From positions 620,001 through 684,000 of the forward strand of contig JACJZU010000001.1 in the NCBI GenBank assembly GCA_020635435.1: a DNA stretch of 64,000 bases. The letters are read 5' to 3'. The notes under the pieces were generated by a model that ran no database searches, was not told the DNA's origin, and saw only the letters and a list, made by a program, of their open reading frames with translations. Below, in pieces: positions 53,735 through 62,729 of the stretch. Source of the stretch: Flavobacteriales bacterium (GTDB lineage: Bacteria > Bacteroidota > Bacteroidia > NS11-12g > UBA9320). Both the position numbers and the translations under genes were made by a program. Numbering within the stretch: the stretch's first letter is position 1; the number at the start of each line of letters is the position of its first letter.

Positions 53735-56142
53735 TCGACCATCAACTTTATTGAACCATATCCGGGTACCTGAACAAGGTACAACCCGGATCGGAGCTTC
53801 AACTGAATCGATTCTGTTTGACCAACGGCCAAGTGTACAGGACGCATAACCGCTCTTCCCGTTAGATCCAATATGCGAACTTCTAAAGGTTTGGTTCCCA
53901 AATTTTTCAGATTGAGGATTTCCTCCGCAGGTATCGGATACAATCGAACAGGCAAGTGCTCACCGTCAAAAACGGGTCTGAATCCTACGCCGGAAACCAC
54001 ATTACACACTTCATTGGTATACAGTGGCTCCGAATTCCCCAGGAAAACCTCCGCCTGATTGCAGATTCGTGTCCCACCTTCCAAAAACCCGTCAGCCAAT
54101 GCAACACGGAATTGAACAAATTCCCTGCTGGCCTGATCGTCCGTGGCACTATCAACCATTACATAATCGGCTTTGGAATGCCAGGTGAGGATGTAACGAT
54201 AATTGCCATTGTTCATGGGCAGGTAGTCAACCTTCAGATCCGAAGGGAATGAAGCGTACTCGTGAATGCCGGTTATATAGAGGTCAGCATCTAAAGTGTC
54301 CCGGATCATCAAGCGATTCACATTTCTTCCCACTATATTCTGAACACCGATATGATAGTGCAGATCACTTACGTCGGTGATGATGACACCTTCCGCAAGC
54401 TGTTTATTGATCGGTTCCGGTTGTTCTGTAGCTTCGAAAAGGATTGAACCGCTATTGTTCGACGGATCAACATCCGAACCTCCTTCACCTAGGATCCGGT
54501 AGGTCATAGCACCCTTCTCACCTAAGCGTCCTCCGCCACTTCCCACCTTACAGGTTATACAAAGAATTGAATCATGTTCCAATGCACCCAATTCCCAAAT
54601 GAATTTACCATCTACCTCCTGTGGAAGTATACTGAAATCGGTAGCGCTCATCCAATCGGGCAAGCTCAGTTCGAACTTCTCACCTCCTGAACGCTTGAAT
54701 CCCCTGTTCTCCACACAGAATTTCCAAATCGTACCACCTAACTGAGGGATCGACCAACCACTTTGGCTAACAAAATCCACACTCAGGTCCACCCCATTCA
54801 AGTTTGGTTTCAATCCGATTGCCGGTTCGAATATTCGATCACCCGCTTGTACTTTAAATTCTATGGATGGTTGACAACTTACATAAATTCCATCTTCATC
54901 GCTCTCGATAGAATGATCTCCGGACGGAACAGGTACTTCAAAATAGCCTTCAACGTCGGTATAGATCGAAACATTTCCCGGTTGCAGGACCAATCTTGTA
55001 AATGGGAGGAACTGCTCCATGCTCTCCTTGCTGCAGTTACCGTTCAGATCCAGAAAAACGCGCCCGGCCAGAACCGAATGACCCGGAAGGAATTTCCCGG
55101 CATGCACAATATCCCGAAATGTCCATGAGCCCATTAAGTACAGATCCTGTTCGAAGGCTAATGCCTGTAAATGATCCGCTGTCAAACTCCAGTCTCCACT
55201 TTTCCAGGATCCGTTCCTGTAATACAACAATTTAGTCCTGCTACCGGTGTTTATTCGTTCGAACTCACCGGTCATTAACAATATATCTCCCGCGGCTGCA
55301 ATTGTTCCCGGAACGAGCATTTTGAAGTCACTCAATCCGGCATCCAAAGTACTCCATCCGGATCCGTCGTTGAATTTAACCAGATCTGAACCGGAATTGG
55401 GACTACCTGTTAAGAGGAGATTTCCTTTCCACAGCGCAAATTGATGGGTCTGACCAATGAATGGGGGCAATGCGGAAGCACTCCATCGCCCATTCGAATA
55501 CTCAGCGAGGGAATACTTGGTATCATGCCCTGTTTTGGAAAATTCACCGCTTACATACAATCGGTTCTTCCAAACGATCGCATCGTTGATACGGTCGGTC
55601 TGTTCATTTTTCGTGAGAAGCGTTCCACGGCTTAACCATTCGGTCTGATTCCATACAAACAAATTTGCATTCTCAGAGGACCTGAACTTACCCAATACAT
55701 AGATGGAATCGTTATAAACGATCAGGTGGCTCAGTTCTTTGCTCTGTCGGATCGCATCCGAACTTATATCTTTCCAGTTAACCCCATCAAAATGCACAAT
55801 GAGATTTCCATCTAAACCACTCGTGTTGATCAGGTAATTTCCGGAAATAAAGAAATCACCCGACATATAGGAGAAACCAGTTACCGTGAATTCACCCTCC
55901 GGATTCGATCCGTGTTTGGGCAATATTTCAATCGCAAGTGGATCAGACCACACAACTCCATTCCAGGATTGCAGGGCATAAGTTGCATCGGCCTGAATCA
56001 CTATAGCATAGATGGCCTCTTCGGTCGATACGCTCTGAATGATCGCTCCCGCAGGACCGGAGGCCATGCGCATGAAGCTCTGGGCTGAAGCAGGTAATGC
56101 TATCATCAACACAAAGACGATATGTATCAAAACCCTGATCAT
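53731..56142 (-). CDS. T9SS-secreted multidomain protein, beta-propeller and Cna-B-like repeats
   Basis: 803 residues. A signal peptide (HIVFVLMIALPASAQ) precedes repeats of about 50 residues resembling a propeller (FFISGNYLI, LYVSGEFSK, LLLTGSPN, LYLMGSWTF). A Cna-B/SdrD-like module follows (VFLDLNGNCSKESM, YTDVEGYFEVPVPSGDHSI), then a DUF11-like domain and a type A T9SS sorting domain (RLYPIPAEEILNL to YGSIKLMVD). Third gene of an operon with the anti-sigma-like protein and sigma factor, with which it overlaps by 4 bases. It may be a target or ligand of that signalling system. Confidence 0.85.
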   Translation of the reverse strand: MIRVLIHIVFVLMIALPASAQSFMRMASGPAGAIIQSVSTEEAIYAIVIQADATYALQSWNGVVWSDPLAIEILPKHGSNPEGEFTVTGFSYMSGDFFISGNYLINTSGLDGNLIVHFDGVNWKDISSDAIRQSKELSHLIVYNDSIYVLGKFRSSENANLFVWNQTEWLSRGTLLTKNEQTDRINDAIVWKNRLYVSGEFSKTGHDTKYSLAEYSNGRWSASALPPFIGQTHQFALWKGNLLLTGSPNSGSDLVKFNDGSGWSTLDAGLSDFKMLVPGTIAAAGDILLMTGEFERINTGSRTKLLYYRNGSWKSGDWSLTADHLQALAFEQDLYLMGSWTFRDIVHAGKFLPGHSVLAGRVFLDLNGNCSKESMEQFLPFTRLVLQPGNVSIYTDVEGYFEVPVPSGDHSIESDEDGIYVSCQPSIEFKVQAGDRIFEPAIGLKPNLNGVDLSVDFVSQSGWSIPQLGGTIWKFCVENRGFKRSGGEKFELSLPDWMSATDFSILPQEVDGKFIWELGALEHDSILCITCKVGSGGGRLGEKGAMTYRILGEGGSDVDPSNNSGSILFEATEQPEPINKQLAEGVIITDVSDLHYHIGVQNIVGRNVNRLMIRDTLDADLYITGIHEYASFPSDLKVDYLPMNNGNYRYILTWHSKADYVMVDSATDDQASREFVQFRVALADGFLEGGTRICNQAEVFLGNSEPLYTNEVCNVVSGVGFRPVFDGEHLPVRLYPIPAEEILNLKNLGTKPLEVRILDLTGRAVMRPVHLAVGQTESIQLKLRSGLYLVQVPGYGSIKLMVD

Positions 56143-57476
56143 TTCCCGCTGAACTTATACTTCCATCCCAACATCAAACCGTAATTGTACGGTTTCTCTA
56201 AAATTCCTTGTTCGGCCGATCTCCAGGAACCGAGGTTCATTGTGTACAACGCATCAACAGTAAGCGACGAACGAGTACCTAACGGATAAATGATCCCGGA
56301 TTGCATATTCCAACCCGGATTGAACCGCTGTAGATCCAATTTCGCTGCATCCGACAGTTCGAGTGTTGTAGCATGCACCTTTTGAACGTCTGCACCCATC
56401 AGATAACTCATGCTCAGCCCCAGTTCCGTTCTCCATCCGATCTTAGAATTGATCGAAGCAATATAGCCGAATTTAAGAGGCACATCAATGAACTGATAAC
56501 GATTCAATCCACTATATGAAACCTCCCTGACCAAGGCCGGAGCCAATGGAGTATAAATGAGCTTCTGTTCCGATGTTCGAACGGTCACCAACTCATCGAT
56601 CTTGTACGAATAATCTACCCGCTCAGCACGTTCCACAAACCGAACACCACTACCTACATAGAACTTGTCACCTAAGTATTTGTTCAGGTAAAGATCTATT
56701 TGATAACTGTAGGCCGAACTTTCGTTTCCGGCGGATTTCTTATAATTTCTGTTGATCAACCAGGCAAACTGATCCGATTCACTTACAATTTTTGAGGCAA
56801 TACCGGGTGACACCGACAAACCCAGTTCCAGATTGCCGGATAACAATCCGGAACCGGGGTTCATCGACGACGATTTATTAGTAGGTAATTTCTCAAGAGC
56901 AATATTTGTATCGTCAGATGGTGTTTCCACGATTGAAGCTTCTTTGGGTGCCTCTGCAGGCACTTGATTATCGGTTTCCCCTTGGACAGGACCGTCGGCA
57001 TCTGTTGAAACTACTTCATCAGAAACCGGTACCTCATCTATGCTTTCGATGTTACGCACATCTACAGACTGATCAATTTGTTCACCTGACCTGGGAATCC
57101 TATTGAAACTTTCAGAATTCCGTAGACCTCCATCCCGAACGAGCGGTAACTCAGAATCCGTAGCAACAGAACCCTCCTCCACGGCCTTATTGGACCCATC
57201 CGAATTCAGGGGCAATTCAAATAAAGGATCGAACAATTCAACGGCATCATGCTCAACTATCGACTGCTTGTCACAGGTGAATAAGGAACAAGAGAAGTAA
57301 GAACCTATGATCAACAAGGGCAGGGCTACAGAACCCCATATGAGCATCTTGCGCCGACGTTTACGTCGATCCAGACCACCTGCAATGGCATCCCATTGTC
57401 CTACAACGGACGGGATCTCCATGCCCTCAGCGGCTTGACGCAATACGTCATCAAATATGTTGTGCTCCTTAGCCAA
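56139..57476 (-). CDS. dual membrane-spanning anti-sigma-like protein with C-terminal beta-barrel
   Basis: 445 residues. N-terminal ~40 residues are cytoplasmic and basic at the end (GGLDRRKRRRK); one membrane helix at about 43-62 (LIWGSVALPLLIIGSYF); a 150-residue acidic, Pro/Ser/Glu-rich linker; and from about 210 a C-terminal domain of beta strands with alternating aromatic pattern ending YNYGLMLGWKYKFSGK, an outer-membrane barrel signature. This matches the dual membrane-spanning anti-sigma architecture described in Bacteroides thetaiotaomicron. Start is a TTG at 57476; an in-frame stop lies upstream at 57492-57494, and the next ATG (57422) would remove most of the cytoplasmic part. Overlaps the sigma gene by 8 bases. 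Confidence 0.82.
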   Translation of the reverse strand: MAKEHNIFDDVLRQAAEGMEIPSVVGQWDAIAGGLDRRKRRRKMLIWGSVALPLLIIGSYFSCSLFTCDKQSIVEHDAVELFDPLFELPLNSDGSNKAVEEGSVATDSELPLVRDGGLRNSESFNRIPRSGEQIDQSVDVRNIESIDEVPVSDEVVSTDADGPVQGETDNQVPAEAPKEASIVETPSDDTNIALEKLPTNKSSSMNPGSGLLSGNLELGLSVSPGIASKIVSESDQFAWLINRNYKKSAGNESSAYSYQIDLYLNKYLGDKFYVGSGVRFVERAERVDYSYKIDELVTVRTSEQKLIYTPLAPALVREVSYSGLNRYQFIDVPLKFGYIASINSKIGWRTELGLSMSYLMGADVQKVHATTLELSDAAKLDLQRFNPGWNMQSGIIYPLGTRSSLTVDALYTMNLGSWRSAEQGILEKPYNYGLMLGWKYKFSGK

Positions 57477-58014
57477 GTAATCCTTTTTCCTTTAAGCGCT
57501 CCTTCAACAACACCCGTGCACGTGATAATCTACTTTTGGAACCACCTTCCGAAATACCCAACAGATCGGCAATCTCCTTGTGATTCAAACCATCTATGGC
57601 ATACATGTTCAACACGACGCGATAATTCTCCGGTAATTCCTTCAAAGTATTCAATACCAACTGTCCATCCACCTGTTCAGGCATCTGATCATCATCAGCT
57701 ACCGACAGGATCGAATCATTGTACTCCGTTTCCTGCCATTTCCGCTTCTGACGATTGATCTTGTTAATAGCCATATTGATGAATACCCGTGTCATCCATG
57801 TGCCGATCGAGCTACCGCCTTTAAAGGATCCGATCTTCGTGAAAACACGAATGAATCCCTCCTGAAGCAGATCTTCCGCATCATGTACGTCGTTCGTATA
57901 GCGCAAACAGATATTCATCATTCTTTGAGCGTATTTCTCAAAAAGCAACTGTTGGGATGCCCGGTCGTTCTCTTGACAACCTTTGATCAGGATCTCATCG
58001 GGTGTATCTCCCAC
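57469..58014 (-). CDS. ECF-type RNA polymerase sigma factor
   Basis: 181 residues. Sigma region 2 (YTNDVHDAEDLLQEGFIRVF, then FKGGSSIGTWMTRVFINMA) and region 4 (LPENYRVVLNMYAIDGLNHKEIADLLGISEGGSKSRLSRAR). No other domains. Start is a GTG at 58014. Its gene overlaps that of the trans-envelope anti-sigma-like protein, so the two probably work as a signal pair from the outer membrane to transcription. Confidence 0.93.
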   Translation of the reverse strand: MGDTPDEILIKGCQENDRASQQLLFEKYAQRMMNICLRYTNDVHDAEDLLQEGFIRVFTKIGSFKGGSSIGTWMTRVFINMAINKINRQKRKWQETEYNDSILSVADDDQMPEQVDGQLVLNTLKELPENYRVVLNMYAIDGLNHKEIADLLGISEGGSKSRLSRARVLLKERLKEKGLLG

Positions 58015-58081
58015 TTGCTTACACTATTTAGACACTTGAAATTGGAAAGGTTGCAAATTCCGCTTCCGAATTTGCACAAAA

Positions 58082-58115
58082 AAAAGCCCCTTCCACAATT
58101 GTAGAAGGGGCTTTT
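58082..58115 (-). terminator. rho-independent terminator of the large T9SS gene at 62392
   Basis: Perfect 12-bp stem AAAAGCCCCTTC/GAAGGGGCTTTT with a 10-base loop, followed by A/T-rich sequence, just past the stop of the gene ending at 58133. Confidence 0.9.
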
Positions 58116-58132
58116 GTTAAAGACAGTATTTC

Positions 58133-61100
58133 CTATCGGTTCAGTACAACTTTCTTGTTGATCACTGCACCGCTAACCTGCATGCGTACGAAGTACACAC
58201 CGTTCGCGTTAGCGCTCATGTCAACGGTATAGATGCCATTCTGCATTGCACCTTCTGCCACATCCTGGATCTTGTTGCCCAGTACGTCGTAGATCTCAAT
58301 GCTAACATCCTCAGTTGAAGGCAATTCGATAGCTATATTGAATAGTCCTTTCGATGGATTCGGATATACTTTCAGCAGATCGTCTTCTGTGATCTCCTCA
58401 ATTCCATCTACGATAGAGAAGTAATCACGGCTAACTACAACAAACAATGTAAATGGCTCAGACATGTTACCGCTGTTATCCTTGGTTTGGAATACACAAG
58501 CGTAGATACCTTCCTGATAAACATTCACATCATTGGAGATCACCCAGGAATTATCAAACAGATCCTGAGGAGCATCGTAGTTATCGGTCATTTTCACATA
58601 GTTAAACAAACGAACTTGTGAGAACAGACCCAAACGAACGATATTTCCTTCACGTCCCTCAATAACCGGTTTCTCGGCATCATAAACACGTACCCAACGT
58701 TTCTTAACGGCAACGTTACCCGATGCATCCGTAGCAGTATAAGTATCCTCATACATACCCAATACGAATGGATTCACATTGGACTTACGTGTCAATGAAA
58801 CCTGCGTATTGTCGTAAAGGTTATCCGATACTGATGGCTCTACTGGAATATATTGTGTGTTCACTTTGTGCCATACAGTATCAAGTGTTTTCAGATCGAT
58901 TACCGGAGCAATGTAGTCCTCAACAACATAGTCGATCGTCAAAGTTGTTTTGTTACCGGACTCATCCTCCATGGTGTAAACAGCAGTTGTAGTTCCCTTT
59001 TCACGAGTATCTACGTTGGCATCGCCATTATCACCTGGTGTAACTTCGAGAACTGCACGTGGACCAAAAGTACCGTTGTTGTACTCATCCGTTCCAACTG
59101 TGCGGTCAACAAATACAGATTGAAGCTGTACCTCAACTACATTCACTCCTCCGATCACTTTGATCTCGTCGTTAGTAATTACTGGAGCCTTAGTGTCCTG
59201 AACTACTACGGTACGTGTTTGTGAGGCCATATTGCCTTGTGCATCCTGAACAGTATATACCAATTGGTAGGTTCCGATCTTGAATACATCTACAGATCCG
59301 CTTACTTGAATGGCAGTAGTAAGATCTCCATCATTATTGTCCGTAGCTGTTGCTCCCGGATCCATGTAGCTGCTGTTGTTTGGATCGAACTCGATGATCT
59401 CCGGGTTCTTGCCCAACAGTGTCAAAGTTGGCGCAGTTTGGTCAACTACTACATATACCACACGTGTTACAGGAACTGCGCGGTTACCGGATGCATCACT
59501 TACATTGTAAGTTACATAGTAAATACCTGCGTAATTGATGTCAACATCACTGGTAACTTCCAAACGGCTGCTGATGTTTCCTTCAGTTGGATCCATTGCA
59601 ACTGCACCTGCATCCGTATAGCTGGTATTCAATTCCACGTAAGCTGTGTCGTCACCGTTCAATACAATGATCGGCATAGTGAAGTCGTTGGACAATCGCA
59701 AGGCGTAATCCTCGAACTCTCCAATACGGTTTGCGTTGTTTACACCGCTGTTTGCGCCACATGGTTCATTGGCATCGTTGCTGTAGCTTGTTCCAATCCG
59801 CATTCTGGTAACACCCTCAAATGCATTCTTCAGATCCGGAACTGTGAAATCGAATGTCTTCATTGCAGTGTTAGCCGCACTTTCATTACCTACCAGTTCA
59901 CCTGCGTCGTCGAAGTCCCCGTCTATATTCCAGTCGATCCAAACCTTACGGGACATTTTGTTCACCGTTGTGTTTCGACTTGTAGTCAGGTGATAAGTTC
60001 CGCCGAACGTCAAGGTAGGTACAGCGATCTCATCATCTTCTGCAAAATTTGAATAACCTGATGCCGGAACATCAGTTACGTGCATCAACATAGTGTCCAT
60101 CGGAGACGCATCGTTGGTCAACATCACCTTGTTGGTGGCAATATCCGCACTGGTTGTAACGCCGATCACCGGTGTACAGTAGCTGATAACTACGATATAT
60201 TGATCTTTGATTACTTGTGCAACACTCGCCGCTGAGTCTACCGTATTGTATCCACGACAAGCCACAGTGTATTTACCCGGAGCTGTGAATTCAACTTCCA
60301 GTTCAGAATTGTCAGGCTGCTTGGAAGAAACAGTTACTGAATTACCCGGGAAGAATGTCCACTCATACATATTGGCCTTATCAGACCATGCATTGAACAT
60401 TACAGTCTCTCCGGCACGTGGACGACGGTTGTCGGCTTCAAAATCGATCTCAGACTTGCTGTCTGGAGCTACGATAGTTATTGTTTTACAAGATTTATCT
60501 TTTCCGGCACAGGTCTCGACAGTCAAACAAACATTGTATTTCTGATTGCTTGTGAACAAACGCTCAAAGTTCTTTCCTACACCTTCAATTGAAGTAGTTC
60601 CTTGTACAGGATCACTAACCTCCCAGGTGTAGAACACTTCACCGGTCAAATTCTTGGAAGTATTCTCGAATTTCACCCACTTGCTGTTGTAAGATGTATC
60701 TGCAACAGAGAATCCGGCTACAGGAGGATAAGGAGTACTCAACTCAGAAGTCCATCGAGCGAGGAAACCTTTGTCTGTTTGCGTTCCAGAACTATTCCAC
60801 AAGAAATACATTGCTCCAGAATTCGCAACCAAAGTACCGGTTGGAGGATTCTTATCGTTGAATCCATTTCCACTGTGCAATGCAACCCCACTGGCATCCT
60901 GTCCGTCGTAAATCTTCAGATTCACATTAGACTTTACAGTGAAGTAATCGAAGGTAAGACTCACCTTAGAAGCACCACAAGGAGCGATCAAAGCATCCAA
61001 GTTCGCTTCCGGAGTAGCGTAATTGCCACTTCCATTGTCTTTATTCTTCAATGTACCGGCGGCACAAGTGATCGTGTTACCCGGAATACTGGTTAAAGTA

Positions 61101-62392
61101 CCAGGTCCCATTTCAGCATCACAACCTTTGGTTACTTCGATGTAATCCTTCTTACAGACCGGTTTTGGAAGTGCTCCCCATTTCTGGTTTGAGGAGGTTA
61201 AACAAACCGTCCACAATCCAACACTTGGGAAACCAGGTATTCCTTTAGCAGTAAACACCTCAGGATTCTTGTTCACAAGATCGTCCCCACCGCGCAAATC
61301 GAGATATGAATCCCCGTCTATATGCGTGTTGGCCGAGTCATCTTCCTGATACATGTACCAATCCCAATAAGTTGGTCCATTATTACTCAGATCCGTCAAG
61401 CGGAAAGAGTTGTATAACTCAATTACGTTTTTGTCTGCTACGAAATCTGGAGTTGGTGGTCCAGGAGGATCTACTACTGCAAAACACTTAGTAATCGAGT
61501 CAACTCCAAGACAGTTCTCAGAACGCAACTGAACACACTTCGTTCCAACGGTATTGAATTTGTGATCGGCATCTGTGCTGCTGTACTCATAGCTTCCATC
61601 GGCATTGATATCCCAATCGTGACGTACATAACCGGTTTGGTTATCATTTTTAAACAATACACGTGTGCCTACAAAAGCTGTGTCCGGTACGAAGAAACCG
61701 GCAGCCAATGATGTTGGGCTCTCCAATTGAACAGCAAAATCTTCAGTCTCTCCATAGTATTGTGGGTATCCCGCACCTCGGTTACAAGCATTCGCTCGTT
61801 GCCAGGCGTAAGTACCACTCAAACCAATGGAGCTTCGGATACGAATAACGGATGGGCCCGATCCCTTTGCCCCACAAGGCAATGAGAAATTCAAGGTAGT
61901 CAATGCCGCGTGCGTACCTCCACCTGTTGGGTCGGTAGTTTGGCGACAGGTAACTACGTTGTTACCCAGGAATTCATCTGCATCATTGAAGTCACCGTCC
62001 CGGTTGAGGTCGATCCAGATACCAACGTTCGCGTTGTAGGTGTAGCGCTCAGATCCGTTCATCTTGATCTGGAAGTCCGCACCATACGACAATGAGAAAG
62101 TTGGAGTGGTAGTGATCTGGTGATAGTGACTACCCGTATTGTAATTGTTCTGGTAGTCCACACATCCGTCAGGAGATTTTCTCCAGAGTTCCTTGCCATT
62201 GGCGTAGAAGCCTACTTCCTCAATGGCGGCATAATACAGGTTACCACTGTAACCACAACCATAATAGTGATCAACAACGCAATACTGTGCCATGGACGGT
62301 ATCCATGCGAACAGTACCATAGCCAACGACGCAAAAAGCTTCATCCTGAGTCTCTGCGCTGCACTGTTTAAAAGAGTAATTCTTTTTTGCAT
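58133..62392 (-). CDS. very large T9SS-secreted protein: GEVED, PKD, CUB-like and DUF5011-like modules
   Basis: 1419 residues. A signal peptide (LFASLAMVLFAWIPSMAQ) is followed by a GEVED domain (about 125-230, DLNRDGDFNDADEFLG), a PKD module, a CUB-like module (around 440-560, SLTFDYFTVKSNVNLKIYDG), more PKD, a second GEVED (DWNIDGDFDDAGELVG), DUF5011-like repeats (DPGATATDNNDGDLTTAIQV) and a type A T9SS sorting domain (KVYPNPSKGLFNI to INKKVVLNR). Predicted surface or secreted protein. A paralog lies immediately upstream on the same strand (62730 onward), nearly identical over the last 420 residues. Function unknown. Confidence 0.88.
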   Translation of the reverse strand: MQKRITLLNSAAQRLRMKLFASLAMVLFAWIPSMAQYCVVDHYYGCGYSGNLYYAAIEEVGFYANGKELWRKSPDGCVDYQNNYNTGSHYHQITTTPTFSLSYGADFQIKMNGSERYTYNANVGIWIDLNRDGDFNDADEFLGNNVVTCRQTTDPTGGGTHAALTTLNFSLPCGAKGSGPSVIRIRSSIGLSGTYAWQRANACNRGAGYPQYYGETEDFAVQLESPTSLAAGFFVPDTAFVGTRVLFKNDNQTGYVRHDWDINADGSYEYSSTDADHKFNTVGTKCVQLRSENCLGVDSITKCFAVVDPPGPPTPDFVADKNVIELYNSFRLTDLSNNGPTYWDWYMYQEDDSANTHIDGDSYLDLRGGDDLVNKNPEVFTAKGIPGFPSVGLWTVCLTSSNQKWGALPKPVCKKDYIEVTKGCDAEMGPGTLTSIPGNTITCAAGTLKNKDNGSGNYATPEANLDALIAPCGASKVSLTFDYFTVKSNVNLKIYDGQDASGVALHSGNGFNDKNPPTGTLVANSGAMYFLWNSSGTQTDKGFLARWTSELSTPYPPVAGFSVADTSYNSKWVKFENTSKNLTGEVFYTWEVSDPVQGTTSIEGVGKNFERLFTSNQKYNVCLTVETCAGKDKSCKTITIVAPDSKSEIDFEADNRRPRAGETVMFNAWSDKANMYEWTFFPGNSVTVSSKQPDNSELEVEFTAPGKYTVACRGYNTVDSAASVAQVIKDQYIVVISYCTPVIGVTTSADIATNKVMLTNDASPMDTMLMHVTDVPASGYSNFAEDDEIAVPTLTFGGTYHLTTSRNTTVNKMSRKVWIDWNIDGDFDDAGELVGNESAANTAMKTFDFTVPDLKNAFEGVTRMRIGTSYSNDANEPCGANSGVNNANRIGEFEDYALRLSNDFTMPIIVLNGDDTAYVELNTSYTDAGAVAMDPTEGNISSRLEVTSDVDINYAGIYYVTYNVSDASGNRAVPVTRVVYVVVDQTAPTLTLLGKNPEIIEFDPNNSSYMDPGATATDNNDGDLTTAIQVSGSVDVFKIGTYQLVYTVQDAQGNMASQTRTVVVQDTKAPVITNDEIKVIGGVNVVEVQLQSVFVDRTVGTDEYNNGTFGPRAVLEVTPGDNGDANVDTREKGTTTAVYTMEDESGNKTTLTIDYVVEDYIAPVIDLKTLDTVWHKVNTQYIPVEPSVSDNLYDNTQVSLTRKSNVNPFVLGMYEDTYTATDASGNVAVKKRWVRVYDAEKPVIEGREGNIVRLGLFSQVRLFNYVKMTDNYDAPQDLFDNSWVISNDVNVYQEGIYACVFQTKDNSGNMSEPFTLFVVVSRDYFSIVDGIEEITEDDLLKVYPNPSKGLFNIAIELPSTEDVSIEIYDVLGNKIQDVAEGAMQNGIYTVDMSANANGVYFVRMQVSGAVINKKVVLNR

Positions 62393-62729
62393 AATAATTA
62401 TTTAAGTGAGTTGAACTTATTGTTTGTCTAAAAAATATGACCAATAATGGCCGAATATAGTAATTTCATGATGTAATGGTATACTTCCGTTAAGTATTCC
62501 GCAATGGCAGACATAAATCTGACATTTCTATTGTAAACTTCGGCGTCCAGCCATCATTAACGCACTTTTTACTGACATTTTTCACAGCAGCTTACTCTTG
62601 TTAGACATGCGTATCAGGAAAGGTTGCAGAAAAATTAGGGGCATCAACAAAAAAAGAGGCCCCTGCTACAAGCAGAGGCCTCTATTTCAGTTAGTTTTTA
62701 TTCGATTATGTCACGACACAATCAGCATC
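62393..62729. other. 337-base intergenic region between tandem paralogs
   Basis: AT-rich region expected to hold the promoter of the gene starting at 62392; includes the terminator of the upstream paralog at 62655-62683. No ORF of note. Confidence 0.6.
62655..62683 (-). terminator. rho-independent terminator of the window-edge T9SS gene
   Basis: AGAGGCC/GGCCTCT stem extended by CTGCT/AGCAG with one mismatch and a 3-base loop, flanked by A-rich and T-rich runs. It follows the stop at 62730 on the minus strand. Confidence 0.85.

Noticed and set aside
59237..60052. 271-codon plus-strand frame opposite the 1419-residue T9SS gene
   Set aside because: Antisense shadow with very high Cys/Val/Ile content and no domain.
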